From positions 1 to 26,779 of IMG/VR virus record IMGVR_UViG_3300025869_000079: 26,779 nucleotides of DNA. The stretch is one strand, 5' to 3'. This document shows positions 1 to 7,716 of the stretch, in pieces. Under the pieces are notes generated by a model. It saw only the letters and a list, made by a program, of their open reading frames with translations, had not been told where the DNA came from and made no database searches. This DNA is from a virus. Every line of letters starts with the position of its first letter. The stretch's first letter is position 1. The translations under genes were made by a program, and so were the position numbers.

Positions 1-1333
1 CATACAGGAAATCATATTGAATATGATCTGCCATAGTTTCCCAATCTTCGGGAGTGACAACGTTCTTCAGAATTAGTTGAGTTTTCAACATGTCATTGAA
101 CATGTCCGAGAATCTCTTTCTCAGTCTACCAACAAATTTAGAGAACTTAACCTCATCTCTTAAAATTTCAGATGAACGACCCATTGAAAAACCAGTATCA
201 CCTTGGATACGACTTTCGGGAACATTTAATGCTCTATAAAGTTTCTTCTGGAAGTAGTTAATATCAGTAATTTCACCAAGATTCTGACCACCAGGAAGTG
301 TAGTAATTTCAGTTCCTCTACCGCCTTCTCTTCTAGGTAACCAGAAATCTTCCATCATAGACATAAACTTTTTGTCATCTCTGACTTCACCAGTATTAGC
401 ATCATAGACAAGTTTGTTTCTATAACGCATCATCACATCACGCAGGTACTGTTCTGCCTTTTGCTTTGGAAGATTACCAACATCAATGTAGAAGATTCTA
501 CGTTCTGGTGCTCTTGATAAACGATAAATGACGAGAGAATCCTCAATCATCATTAACTGATTAAGTGGTTTGATTGACTTATGCAACCAAGACAATGTTG
601 TTCCTTTATTTCTATCTACCAAACCAGAAGTACAATAGGTGACAGAATCGCGTGTCATTCTGACGCCTTTGGTGGTTTGATTGATAGCACTATATCCACC
701 AGAAGATGTTGAACTTCCTGGATTATAAATGAAAAACTCTTCAATCTCTGGATAATTATAGGTAGTAGGATTGTCTCTGTCTAGATTATTTCTTATACTT
801 TGAACACTATCCTTACCTTTTTTCTTCAACTGACGAATATAACGCATCTTAGATGAGTCAATATATCTTAACTCCTGAATACCATTTTGTGGATTCTTCT
901 GGTCAATAACTTTATTATAGTAAAGTCTTCCATCAATATACCAATTGCGGAAGATTTCGTGTGCCTTTTTATCAAAATCAAGCAGTTCTAGGATATATTT
1001 GAATTCATCCCTTACTTTCTTTTTGATACCATCACTGGCTTTTAGATTAGACAGTTCAATTGAAATAGGACTGTCATTAGTGTCTGATACAATTGCTTCA
1101 TTAACAACATCTTCAATCGCACTATCGCACTCTGGATACAATGCCATTGAGCGATATCGTCTAATTAGATCATTCTCGTTCTTATATTTTCCTTCAATAT
1201 CAACGTAGGAACCATAAAAACCCGACGAGACGTAGTGCTCAGATCCATCTTGGTTAGAAGGTGGAATCGGAGATACTACTCCCGGCGGGTTCTTATCGTT
1301 ATCTTCAATTGAGAATCCAAATAATCTCGCCAT
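1..1333 (-). CDS. 20: Portal vertex protein gp20 (3' end outside window)
   Basis: Portal protein, which forms the dodecameric ring at the unique head vertex through which DNA is packaged and ejected and to which the neck attaches. I read the frame by hand from the ATG at 1333 (MARLFGFSIEDNDKNPPG...); it stays open for 444 codons to the window edge, against about 520-560 residues for full-length T4-type portals, so the C-terminus is missing. Recognisable portal features are the early DLIRRYRSMALYPECDSAI block, the central SLVIYRLSRAPERRIFYIDV segment and RALNVPESRIQGDTGF near the cut end. This is the g20 region widely used as a diversity marker for cyanomyoviruses. It lies downstream of gp19, as in T4. 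A late-promoter-like GATAAATA overlaps the gp19 stop codon and a small hairpin lies before the ATG. No strong ribosome binding site precedes the start. Identity is very secure. Confidence 0.95.
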   Translation of the reverse strand, partial: MARLFGFSIEDNDKNPPGVVSPIPPSNQDGSEHYVSSGFYGSYVDIEGKYKNENDLIRRYRSMALYPECDSAIEDVVNEAIVSDTNDSPISIELSNLKASDGIKKKVRDEFKYILELLDFDKKAHEIFRNWYIDGRLYYNKVIDQKNPQNGIQELRYIDSSKMRYIRQLKKKGKDSVQSIRNNLDRDNPTTYNYPEIEEFFIYNPGSSTSSGGYSAINQTTKGVRMTRDSVTYCTSGLVDRNKGTTLSWLHKSIKPLNQLMMIEDSLVIYRLSRAPERRIFYIDVGNLPKQKAEQYLRDVMMRYRNKLVYDANTGEVRDDKKFMSMMEDFWLPRREGGRGTEITTLPGGQNLGEITDINYFQKKLYRALNVPESRIQGDTGFSMGRSSEILRDEVKFSKFVGRLRKRFSDMFNDMLKTQLILKNVVTPEDWETMADHIQYDFLY

Positions 1334-1343
1334 TATTAATAAG

Positions 1344-1364
1344 ACTAGAAACGTTCGTTCTAGT
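1344..1364 (-). other. Hairpin in the gp20 leader
   Basis: ACTAGAA (1344-1350) and TTCTAGT (1358-1364) are perfect 7-base inverted arms around ACGTTCG. An alternative fold adds ACG/CGT pairing and bulges one A. It falls between the late-promoter-like element and the gp20 ATG, so it would form in the mRNA leader. No T-run follows, so it is not a typical intrinsic terminator; a role in RNA processing or stability is a guess. Confidence 0.4.
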
Positions 1365-1372
1365 TATTTATC
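1365..1372 (-). promoter_or_regulatory. Late promoter -10 element (GATAAATA) for gp20
   Basis: GATAAATA differs from the T4 late -10 octamer TATAAATA at one base. Its GA belongs to the TGA stop of gp19, and the gp20 ATG lies 31 bases further on, leaving room for a start site and leader. T4-type late promoters need only this element plus the phage sigma factor gp55 and clamp. Assigned by motif and position only. Confidence 0.6.
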
Positions 1373-2009
1373 ACTGAATCAGTACCTGACCTCTAGCGCC
1401 TCTGTTTCTGACCAGGGAGTTACCGATTGTGAAGTACTGAACCTGGAAGGTAACAGTGAATTCTTCAATCTGATCGGTATTGTCGTAGGACAGTTCGATA
1501 GCAGAAACTTCAGTTGGGAAGACATCAAAGAACTTGTAGTTTCTAAGCGTAGAAGACCTTCTACCTCTTCTGTTTCTCGTTGATTCGGCAACTCTACCTC
1601 TACCCAGTTGAGTGACATAAGCGTCAGTCATATAGGATGATGGATTGGTAACACCAGTCGCATCATTCAACTTACTCATGACGTTCATCCACTGCTCGAA
1701 AGCAGTTCTGAGTTGGAAGTCCTCATCATTGATGATGGTGACGGTCCAGGTATCGAAGGTTCTGTCTCCAGCAACCTTCAAGATTCTACCTCTGAAAGGA
1801 ACGGGTACTTCAGCAATAGTGGAAGCAGGCAACTGAGCCGCTTTCGCCAAGAATTTAAAGGTTCCGTTTTCTCTTTTTCCACCATTTCTCCAAACTCTTC
1901 TACCAAGAGCAGCAGGGAACGATGGAATATTAACTTCAAATAGATTGGGGCGAGCGCCGCCGCCCGCCAATCTGTTTTTGAATTGTGATAAGGTTCTAGT
2001 TTGTGGCAT
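1371..2009 (-). CDS. 19: Tail tube protein gp19
   Basis: Major tail tube protein. It stacks as hexameric rings inside the sheath and forms the channel for DNA. It is 212 residues long against about 163 in T4. The conserved core is easy to see: ARPNLFEVNIPSF (19-31), LPASTIAEVPVPFRGR (60-75), VAGDRTFDTWTVTIINDEDF (79-98, the family signature) and a C-terminal beta segment IEEFTVTFQVQYF (181-193). Two stretches are extra relative to T4: a basic loop around residues 36-51, and an arginine-rich insert at 137-156 with eight arginines in 20 residues. The ATG at 2009 is preceded by the Shine-Dalgarno-like AAGAGGA (2017-2023). It lies 34 bases after gp18 with no clear promoter between, so it is probably cotranscribed with gp18. 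Confidence 0.95.
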   Translation of the reverse strand: MPQTRTLSQFKNRLAGGGARPNLFEVNIPSFPAALGRRVWRNGGKRENGTFKFLAKAAQLPASTIAEVPVPFRGRILKVAGDRTFDTWTVTIINDEDFQLRTAFEQWMNVMSKLNDATGVTNPSSYMTDAYVTQLGRGRVAESTRNRRGRRSSTLRNYKFFDVFPTEVSAIELSYDNTDQIEEFTVTFQVQYFTIGNSLVRNRGARGQVLIQ

Positions 2010-2043
2010 TGGTTTTTCCTCTTAAATGTTTGATATTAGTAGA

Positions 2044-4230
2044 TTAGGCTGCTGTGCCAACTACTTCATCAAATGAGATTCCAGACCTGGTTGCGACGAA
2101 CGTCAGAGTGATGTAGTTAATGGATCTCGCAGGTGAGATGAAGATGTCCGCTCTGAATTCGTTGTTATCAACGACAGCAGGCGTGTTGTTAGTTTCATCA
2201 CAAACAACTGTGAACTCTTCAATTCCTCTTTGTGCCTGAATATCTCTCAGGTAAGGAATGACAATGTTGACGAAGTTCTCTCTTGTTTCCTCATCGTTAA
2301 GTTCAAAGAGTTGATCATTTGCTGCTTCTTCAAGTGCTTGCTCGACTGTGAGGAACAGGCGGCGAACGTTGATTCTATCAAACGCAGAACTGTAACTGAG
2401 ACCAGTCTTGTCGCCAAATAGGATGACTCCTTGACCGTTCTGATTGATTACAGGGTTGATTCTGTTGCCATAGAGCACATCTCTCTGTGCCTTATTGGGA
2501 TTATACGCTAGTTTGACAGCATTGTTAATGTTGCCTCTTTGCTGACCAGCAGGTGAGAACCAAGGGAATGATTCAATGCTAGTTCTAACCATCAGACCCG
2601 CAATGTCACCATTCAAAGGAACATAACGGAACTCATTGTTGAATCTGTCATATGTATACTTATATCCACTATCAAATACCGCGTAGGACGAGGAAGTGAT
2701 AGGTGAGTAATACTTGACCAGATTGCTAGTCTGTGTAGTTGTATTTGTTTCTCCAACAACATTTGCTCTGTGTGGGGAAATGACTGCCATACAGTCTTTT
2801 CTTATTTCAGCGAGAGAGATAAGAAGATTTGCCTTCGCTTGAGACTGAAGTTCGGTTGAACATCCAGGACCCATCAGCAGATAATCAACTGAGATTTCGT
2901 CTCTATTAGAGAAAAGGTTGTATGAGGTGTTAAGATCACCCAAGGTTCCTGCCATTCCGCCGTTAGCACCATAATCGGCACCACCAAGCAGATTGTAACC
3001 AACGTTACCAATTGCGGCAAACTGAACATCTCTTGCCTCTTGACCCCACAGACCATCACCTCTAGTTACAGGGGAGAAGTCAGTTGAGAATCCAGTTGCG
3101 ACAGGAGTAGTTCCGTGGAAGGTATCTGCTGCCTGCGAGGGGTTGTAACCAGGGAAGACCCAATCTGAATTAATTGCCAGATAGTTCTTATAGTAGTTCT
3201 TAAGAGGTGCATCTCCATCTGCTTCGGAGTCAAGTGCCTTCGACAAGAAGGACCACGACTCAAGAAGATTACCAGCAATACCAGTTACAGAACCAGTATC
3301 ATCTACAACTGCAACGTGGATTGCATCACCACCACCGCCTCTTGAAGAGGAGAAGTTTGAATCAACCGGTTTTGGAGCAATTGTTTTCCAGAAGATTGCG
3401 CTATTATTGATCTGCAGTTTCTGCTGATCATACCAGTCTTCGGCGGAAGTAGCGGAAGTAGTTCCTTCTGAACCACCAGCGTTGTTGCGAATTGTAAGAA
3501 CGTCTGCTGCTTCAAATGATTGAGCAGGATTGTTCTCTTGGTAAGCAATAGGGAACTCAGTTCCAGCAGTGTTAACTCTGGAAACTACTTTAACATCAAT
3601 TGTGCTATTACTATTTGTAGAATCAGTTGAAACACCAGTAATGATGCCCTTCAGCATTCCATTAAAGGTTGTTGTTGTTCCTACGCCAGGAATTGCTACA
3701 GATGAAAGCACTGCAGTAACACCGTATCCAACAGTAATACCAAGACCAGCGAGGTTGCTGGTGCTAACACCAATAACTTGGTCTGCCGCGTTATCAATAG
3801 TACAAACTTTTAGTTGGTTTGCCCACTGACCAGGATTCCTACCAGCATAGTAGTAGGATGTTGAAGAAGTGTAGTTCTCTTGATAGTCATCGTAACTCTT
3901 GATCTTCAATGAAGCTGAAGAACCAATACCTACACCCGCGTTTGCGTTAACTAGGTTGCTTCCATCTGTTCTTACAACACTCAAAATACCACCGTAGTTG
4001 AGGTACTCAGATGCTGTCATCCAGTATTCGTATTGTCTGTCATTACTCTGAGGAGTGCCGAAAACATCGATCAACTCCTGCTGAGTTGTAATAGCAGTAG
4101 CTTCATCAATGGGTCCCAGTCTAAATGGACCAGCAATCGCTCCGATATTATCGAGAACGTTTTCTGCTCTACCTACTGTAAGATCAATTTCCCTGACTAA
4201 TACGCCCGGAGATAATTGAGGAGTCGCCAT
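2044..4230 (-). CDS. 18: Tail sheath protein gp18
   Basis: Contractile tail sheath subunit. It assembles as hexameric discs around the gp19 tube and contracts to drive the tube through the host envelope. It has 728 residues against 659 in T4. The N-terminus has the sheath signature LSPGVLVREIDLT (6-18) and GAIAGPFRLGPIDE (30-43). The conserved C-terminal part that interlocks subunits includes INVRRLFLTVEQALEEA and SPARSINYITLTFVA, followed by a terminal SGISFDEVVGTAA. The segment from about residue 100 to 290 is Gly/Ser/Thr-rich with 'GVSTDS'-type stretches and probably forms the variable outward-facing protrusion domain (inference). The start is well defined: AAGGAGAG at 4235-4242 is the strongest ribosome binding site in the window, as suits an abundant virion protein. 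A late-promoter-like CTAAATA lies upstream. Confidence 0.96.
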   Translation of the reverse strand: MATPQLSPGVLVREIDLTVGRAENVLDNIGAIAGPFRLGPIDEATAITTQQELIDVFGTPQSNDRQYEYWMTASEYLNYGGILSVVRTDGSNLVNANAGVGIGSSASLKIKSYDDYQENYTSSTSYYYAGRNPGQWANQLKVCTIDNAADQVIGVSTSNLAGLGITVGYGVTAVLSSVAIPGVGTTTTFNGMLKGIITGVSTDSTNSNSTIDVKVVSRVNTAGTEFPIAYQENNPAQSFEAADVLTIRNNAGGSEGTTSATSAEDWYDQQKLQINNSAIFWKTIAPKPVDSNFSSSRGGGGDAIHVAVVDDTGSVTGIAGNLLESWSFLSKALDSEADGDAPLKNYYKNYLAINSDWVFPGYNPSQAADTFHGTTPVATGFSTDFSPVTRGDGLWGQEARDVQFAAIGNVGYNLLGGADYGANGGMAGTLGDLNTSYNLFSNRDEISVDYLLMGPGCSTELQSQAKANLLISLAEIRKDCMAVISPHRANVVGETNTTTQTSNLVKYYSPITSSSYAVFDSGYKYTYDRFNNEFRYVPLNGDIAGLMVRTSIESFPWFSPAGQQRGNINNAVKLAYNPNKAQRDVLYGNRINPVINQNGQGVILFGDKTGLSYSSAFDRINVRRLFLTVEQALEEAANDQLFELNDEETRENFVNIVIPYLRDIQAQRGIEEFTVVCDETNNTPAVVDNNEFRADIFISPARSINYITLTFVATRSGISFDEVVGTAA

Positions 4231-4234
4231 GTTT

Positions 4235-4242
4235 CTCTCCTT
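4235..4242 (-). promoter_or_regulatory. Strong ribosome binding site for gp18
   Basis: On the minus strand AAGGAGAG lies a few bases before the gp18 ATG (4230). Most genes here have weak or no Shine-Dalgarno sequences, so this one stands out and fixes the gp18 start. It fits the high copy number of sheath subunits. Confidence 0.7.
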
Positions 4243-4264
4243 AATGTCTCAAATTAACTAATAA

Positions 4265-4271
4265 TATTTAG
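4265..4271 (-). promoter_or_regulatory. Late promoter -10-like element (CTAAATA) for gp18
   Basis: CTAAATA, 34 bases before the gp18 ATG, is a variant of the T4 late octamer. The same heptamer occurs before gp13 (15977-15983). It sits in the longest gene-free gap of the window (4231-4311), where a promoter for the sheath-tube pair would be expected. Motif and position only. Confidence 0.5.
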
Positions 4272-4290
4272 AGTTTTGAGTAGTTTCAAT

Positions 4291-4311
4291 GACGTGAACA
4301 AGACGTGAACA
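4291..4311. repeat. Short tandem direct repeat, 10 bp twice
   Basis: GACGTGAACA occurs at 4291-4300 and again at 4302-4311, separated by one A. It sits directly after the stop codon of the small zinc-ribbon gene and upstream of the gp18 promoter-like element. The spacing of 11 bp, about one helical turn, would suit two protein contacts on one face of the DNA; no function is known to me. Confidence 0.5.
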
Positions 4312-4506
4312 CTAGGATTTCCTACTTTTCTTTATTCTATCTATTGTACATTTTTTACATTCATATGAATATGACGATGGAACTTGACCTTTATCTTTTC
4401 TAGTTCGATAAAATCCTTCTAATAAATTCTTTGTTTCGCCACAAGTCCGACATTTTCTTTCATTCAGAAAGAGATGATTTACATCGAATTGAGCGTCTAA
4501 ATCCAT
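4312..4506 (-). CDS. Small zinc-ribbon protein, translationally coupled to gp17
   Basis: A 64-residue basic protein with two CxxC knuckles (C19/C22 and C50/C53) separated by 27 residues, which should bind one zinc ion. The N-terminus is acidic (MDLDAQFDVNHLFLNERK) and the C-terminus is lysine/arginine-rich (IDRIKKSRKS). The chosen ATG overlaps the gp17 stop as TAATG, an arrangement typical of translational reinitiation. An in-frame ATG at 4521 would add five residues but overlaps gp17 by 16 bases and has no better ribosome site. The fold resembles the zinc ribbons found in front of HNH nucleases, but no HNH residues follow, so it is not a nuclease on its own. Its place between terminase and sheath suggests a role linked to packaging or late expression; that is inference. 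Function unknown. Confidence 0.75.
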   Translation of the reverse strand: MDLDAQFDVNHLFLNERKCRTCGETKNLLEGFYRTRKDKGQVPSSYSYECKKCTIDRIKKSRKS

Positions 4507-6152
4507 TATTGATAATCCCACATATAACTCATGTCCCCGTATTCATCGGTATGCCACCTGTCTCCTTCATTATCAACAAAAGAAGTATCATCGAATCCAT
4601 CGACAATGAAACCGAAGGGTGCCATATCTTGCTCGATCTGATTCTTTTGTTCCTCGTATAATCGTTTTCTGACATCTTGATCTGTCAACTCCTTAAAATA
4701 ATCTTGTGCCACCAACCAAGCATATATTACCAAACACATTGCCAGGTCATCATTACAACCTTCCTCTGCTTCAAATGAATTATGCTTTGATATAAAAGTG
4801 GTCAATTCTGAAATGACTTCATAATCGCTGAAGGTAAATTTATCTTCCTCAATCATAGTTTTCAAATTAAGAGAACCAACCTTCTTTACGGTCTTAGACA
4901 TCTTAACACCTAGTTGGGTTTTTTGACCAGAGAATCCTTGTCCAACAATTTGTCCTGCTCTACCTCTCATAGAACACATCAACAGATTTTGGTATTCTAG
5001 ATCATATTGTAAAATGCTCGCTACCTGATCTCCTACATCATTCACCTCACATAAGATGAATGCTTCATTATAACTTTTACACACTTCATAGATGACACTA
5101 GGAAATAGCATCGGTTTGATATTATTATCTCTATATTTTGCTACAAGTTTATGTGGAAATTCTGTAATATCGATCACAGTAAAGGCAGAGTAGTCCCCTC
5201 CAACACCTCTTGCTACGTCAACAGTACAAACATAATCATGATCCTTTATCACTGGTTGGTATACATCTAATCCAGCATTTCTTTTAATTGGATTTTCATA
5301 AATTAATGTTTTGAGTTTACTTGGAGCAATCAGAGTGTCAACAGAACCTAAAAACTCACACTCAAACTCAATTTTAAATTGTTGTTCGGATGTGTTCTTG
5401 ATGGTTTGTTCTTTCCATTTACCATCTCTACCTGGAACTTCTGACCAATGAACATCCGTTGGAACATATTCACTTCGACCTTTCTCCGCATCGTGCCACA
5501 TACGGTAGAAATGATTCATACCATGTGGTGTGGATACAATAATTACTTTCGTGCTTTGACCGGAAGTAATAGTAGGATAAACAGAGGCAAAGAAGGCATC
5601 TGCGATATGGTTTGGAACGAAAGCGAACTCATCGAGGAATAGGATATTGAACGACATGCCTCGGACAGCACTTGCAGATGTAGAAGCTGCCAGAATCTTT
5701 GATCCATTTTCTAACTCCAGAGAACCTTTGTTCCAAGATAGAATACCTTGCTGCATCCAGTTAGGCAAGTTCTCGTATGCAATTTGTAACCTACTTAAAA
5801 GTTCCCTGGCAGTCGATGCTTTGTTTGCTAGAATACCAATGTTTACACTATCATTGAAAACAGCATAATGTAGAAGAAAAGATACCACAGTCGTAGACTT
5901 ACCAGTCTGGCGTGGCATCTTACAAATATTAAATCTATTTGCGTGAAAATTATTAACTAACTTTTCTTGAAAGTCATACATCTTAAATGGTTGAAGACCA
6001 TGGTCCAACGTCACAATTTTTACATAGTGTGCCGCAAAGTAGACCGGGTCGTTCTTACATTTAATGTATTCTTCAATTTGTTCTTGTGTAAACTCAATTT
6101 GGGTATTCGCCTTTTTAAGGTTTGGATTCCCAAGATAGATATTTTCAGACAT
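4506..6152 (-). CDS. 17: Terminase large subunit gp17
   Basis: ATP-driven DNA packaging motor and headful nuclease, which docks on the gp20 portal. It has 548 residues against 610 in T4. The N-terminal ATPase has Walker A MPRQTGKST (79-87, K85), Walker B LFLDE (171-175, D174 and catalytic E175) and the coupling motif IIVSTPHG (204-211). The C-terminal RNase H-like nuclease has acidic residues in CTVDVARGVGGD (D312), FILCEVND (E369) and GCNDDLAM (D468/D469). The D312-E369 spacing of 57 equals the T4 D401-E458 spacing. All key residues are present, so the enzyme should be active. It starts 9 bases after the 506-residue gene, with no promoter between, and its stop overlaps the start of the zinc-ribbon gene. 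Unlike T4, it is not next to gp16. Confidence 0.97.
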   Translation of the reverse strand: MSENIYLGNPNLKKANTQIEFTQEQIEEYIKCKNDPVYFAAHYVKIVTLDHGLQPFKMYDFQEKLVNNFHANRFNICKMPRQTGKSTTVVSFLLHYAVFNDSVNIGILANKASTARELLSRLQIAYENLPNWMQQGILSWNKGSLELENGSKILAASTSASAVRGMSFNILFLDEFAFVPNHIADAFFASVYPTITSGQSTKVIIVSTPHGMNHFYRMWHDAEKGRSEYVPTDVHWSEVPGRDGKWKEQTIKNTSEQQFKIEFECEFLGSVDTLIAPSKLKTLIYENPIKRNAGLDVYQPVIKDHDYVCTVDVARGVGGDYSAFTVIDITEFPHKLVAKYRDNNIKPMLFPSVIYEVCKSYNEAFILCEVNDVGDQVASILQYDLEYQNLLMCSMRGRAGQIVGQGFSGQKTQLGVKMSKTVKKVGSLNLKTMIEEDKFTFSDYEVISELTTFISKHNSFEAEEGCNDDLAMCLVIYAWLVAQDYFKELTDQDVRKRLYEEQKNQIEQDMAPFGFIVDGFDDTSFVDNEGDRWHTDEYGDMSYMWDYQ

Positions 6153-6161
6153 AAAGAAGTA

Positions 6162-7682
6162 TTAGCAGTTCCAAGCTCTTAATGATTTATTTATTCTGGA
6201 ATCAGGATCATTGGCAGTTTTCGCAGAAGTTAGTTTTTTCTTCATACCCTTCATTCTTGCACAGAAGGATGCTCTTCTTTTGTTGCCCTTCTTTTTAGAT
6301 GGTGCTTTCAGGTCAGAACCAGGGTTCTCTCTTTCATAAGATTTACGACCCTTCTCATTCAATCCTCCTGATTGATTCTTACCAGACTTTTTTGTCCATG
6401 CTGCTGCCTCCTCGATGTCTTCATCGATAGCGTCTTGATATCCAGTGGTATCTGGACCAAGATTAGGAACAGACTCTTCATGAGTCATACCAACAATAAT
6501 TTTATTATTTTTGGTTTTCTTATCCATATAATTAATGGATTGTTTTTGCTGGTCAGCATATCCTTTTCCTTTTGAAGGAGCAAGACGTTTTTCACCGGAC
6601 TTTCTTTCGGCAGATGCTGCTTTTCTCATTTCAGTATCTTGACCCTTCACTGCTTCAGTAACTTCAGTTTCTTCGGACATGTCAGGTACTCTAATATAGG
6701 TATCTTTATTGTCCAACATAGAAGCATCGAATCTCATCACCTTGGAACCAGGATAAACCTTATCCATCGCTGCTTGAACTTGCCTTTTATTAGGTTGCTT
6801 GAGTTCAGGGAAGAACAACTTCATCATCATATACTTCCCTCTCCAAAGGAAAGATACGAGATAAACTTTCCCTGATTCAGATGGGATTCTTTCAATACCT
6901 TCACCAAGAGTCAATCTCTCAAGGATTCTGTCTTTCTCGGATTGTGTTTCTTCATTTTTGGGTACACAGTTGGGGACCATCTTGCCACCTTTCTTCTTCA
7001 TGCCTTTTTGAGTATATCCAACCCAGCATTTCTCATTAAGAACATCAACCTCAATACCAGCATTTCTCATTGCATTGATTTGCATTTGAGAGAGTTCTGG
7101 AAGGTTCTCAAACTCCTCTTTCTTAGTACTATTACCATAGTTCTTAGCACCCTTCTTACGGCACTGTACGAGTCTTCCAGAGGCATATGCTGACGGCCAT
7201 ACAGAAGCACTTGCTTTTACTTTATGATAGCAGGCATCTTTCTTACCACTACTTTTGCCCTTCTTATCTTCTTCAGTCATTGCTTCAATATCATACGTCT
7301 CATATGACTCGATATCAGGTGCGTTTGTTTTCATGGGTTTTGGTTTGATAATGTCTTGTACAACTGCAAAAGGTTCACCGTATGCATCAGTAAGTTCAAT
7401 ATCTTCTTTTACTTTTTTTGGTTTGTCTGTAGAAACATATGTTGGTTTTGCAGCACCAGTCTTGGATTGTTGACCAGGATCTGCTGCTTTTTTGCGACGG
7501 GCAGCAGATTTTCTTTCTGCTTTAGTCATACTTGCCCTTTTAGATGATGAGACGCACTTAGGAGTTCCTTCACCAGGTTTATCACTTGCACAAGTTCCAC
7601 CAGTGACCACATTAACCCATCCAGACTTACCGTCTTTGGATTTTGATCCCTTGAACCATTTATGAAGATTGCCTTCGTTCAT
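6162..7682 (-). CDS. Mosaic basic protein with four paired-cysteine modules, unknown function
   Basis: A 506-residue protein I cannot assign. It contains exactly eight cysteines, two in each of four basic segments: C31/C43 in a WFKGSKSKDGKSGW...KPGEGTPKC segment followed by a Lys/Arg-rich stretch; C151/C174 around VWPSAYASGRLVQC (resembling DUF5872-type sequences); C219/C239 in EKCWVGYTQKGMKKKGGK; and C474/C506 in SFCARMKGMKKKLTS...LRAWNC. Acidic linkers join them. Between the third and fourth lies a cysteine-free alpha/beta-looking segment (about 271-334: VYLVSFLWRGKYMMMKLFFP ... VYPGSKVMRFDAS). The pairs could be zinc half-sites or disulphides, and the charge suggests nucleic-acid or capsid contact; both are inference. 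A perfect TATAAATA late element precedes it and gp17 follows 9 bases after its stop, so it heads the gp17 unit. Confidence 0.85.
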   Translation of the reverse strand: MNEGNLHKWFKGSKSKDGKSGWVNVVTGGTCASDKPGEGTPKCVSSSKRASMTKAERKSAARRKKAADPGQQSKTGAAKPTYVSTDKPKKVKEDIELTDAYGEPFAVVQDIIKPKPMKTNAPDIESYETYDIEAMTEEDKKGKSSGKKDACYHKVKASASVWPSAYASGRLVQCRKKGAKNYGNSTKKEEFENLPELSQMQINAMRNAGIEVDVLNEKCWVGYTQKGMKKKGGKMVPNCVPKNEETQSEKDRILERLTLGEGIERIPSESGKVYLVSFLWRGKYMMMKLFFPELKQPNKRQVQAAMDKVYPGSKVMRFDASMLDNKDTYIRVPDMSEETEVTEAVKGQDTEMRKAASAERKSGEKRLAPSKGKGYADQQKQSINYMDKKTKNNKIIVGMTHEESVPNLGPDTTGYQDAIDEDIEEAAAWTKKSGKNQSGGLNEKGRKSYERENPGSDLKAPSKKKGNKRRASFCARMKGMKKKLTSAKTANDPDSRINKSLRAWNC

Positions 7683-7706
7683 TGTAACAATAAAAAGGTC
7701 TCTTAG

Positions 7707-7714
7707 TATTTATA
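7707..7714 (-). promoter_or_regulatory. Perfect T4-type late promoter element (TATAAATA)
   Basis: The only exact TATAAATA among the promoter-like sites noted here. It begins two bases after the stop codon of the 72-residue gene and lies 24 bases before the ATG of the 506-residue gene, so it should drive that gene together with gp17 and the zinc-ribbon gene. Confidence 0.75.
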
Positions 7715-7716
7715 AT

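Noticed and set aside
945-1208. Plus-strand open frame of 87 codons
   Set aside because: It lies antisense inside the clearly coding portal gene, has low-complexity Ser/Leu composition and no recognisable motif.
1344-1364. Intrinsic transcription terminator after gp19
   Set aside because: The stem is A/T-rich and not followed by a U-tract, and it lies downstream of a promoter element in a leader position.
4312-4521. HNH homing endonuclease or endonuclease VII-type resolvase
   Set aside because: The CxxC pairs fit a zinc ribbon, but no histidine-rich catalytic motif is present and the protein ends just after the second pair.
4506-6152. Intein or intron in the large terminase
   Set aside because: ATPase and nuclease motifs are continuous in one frame of near-normal length, with T4-like spacing between D312 and E369.
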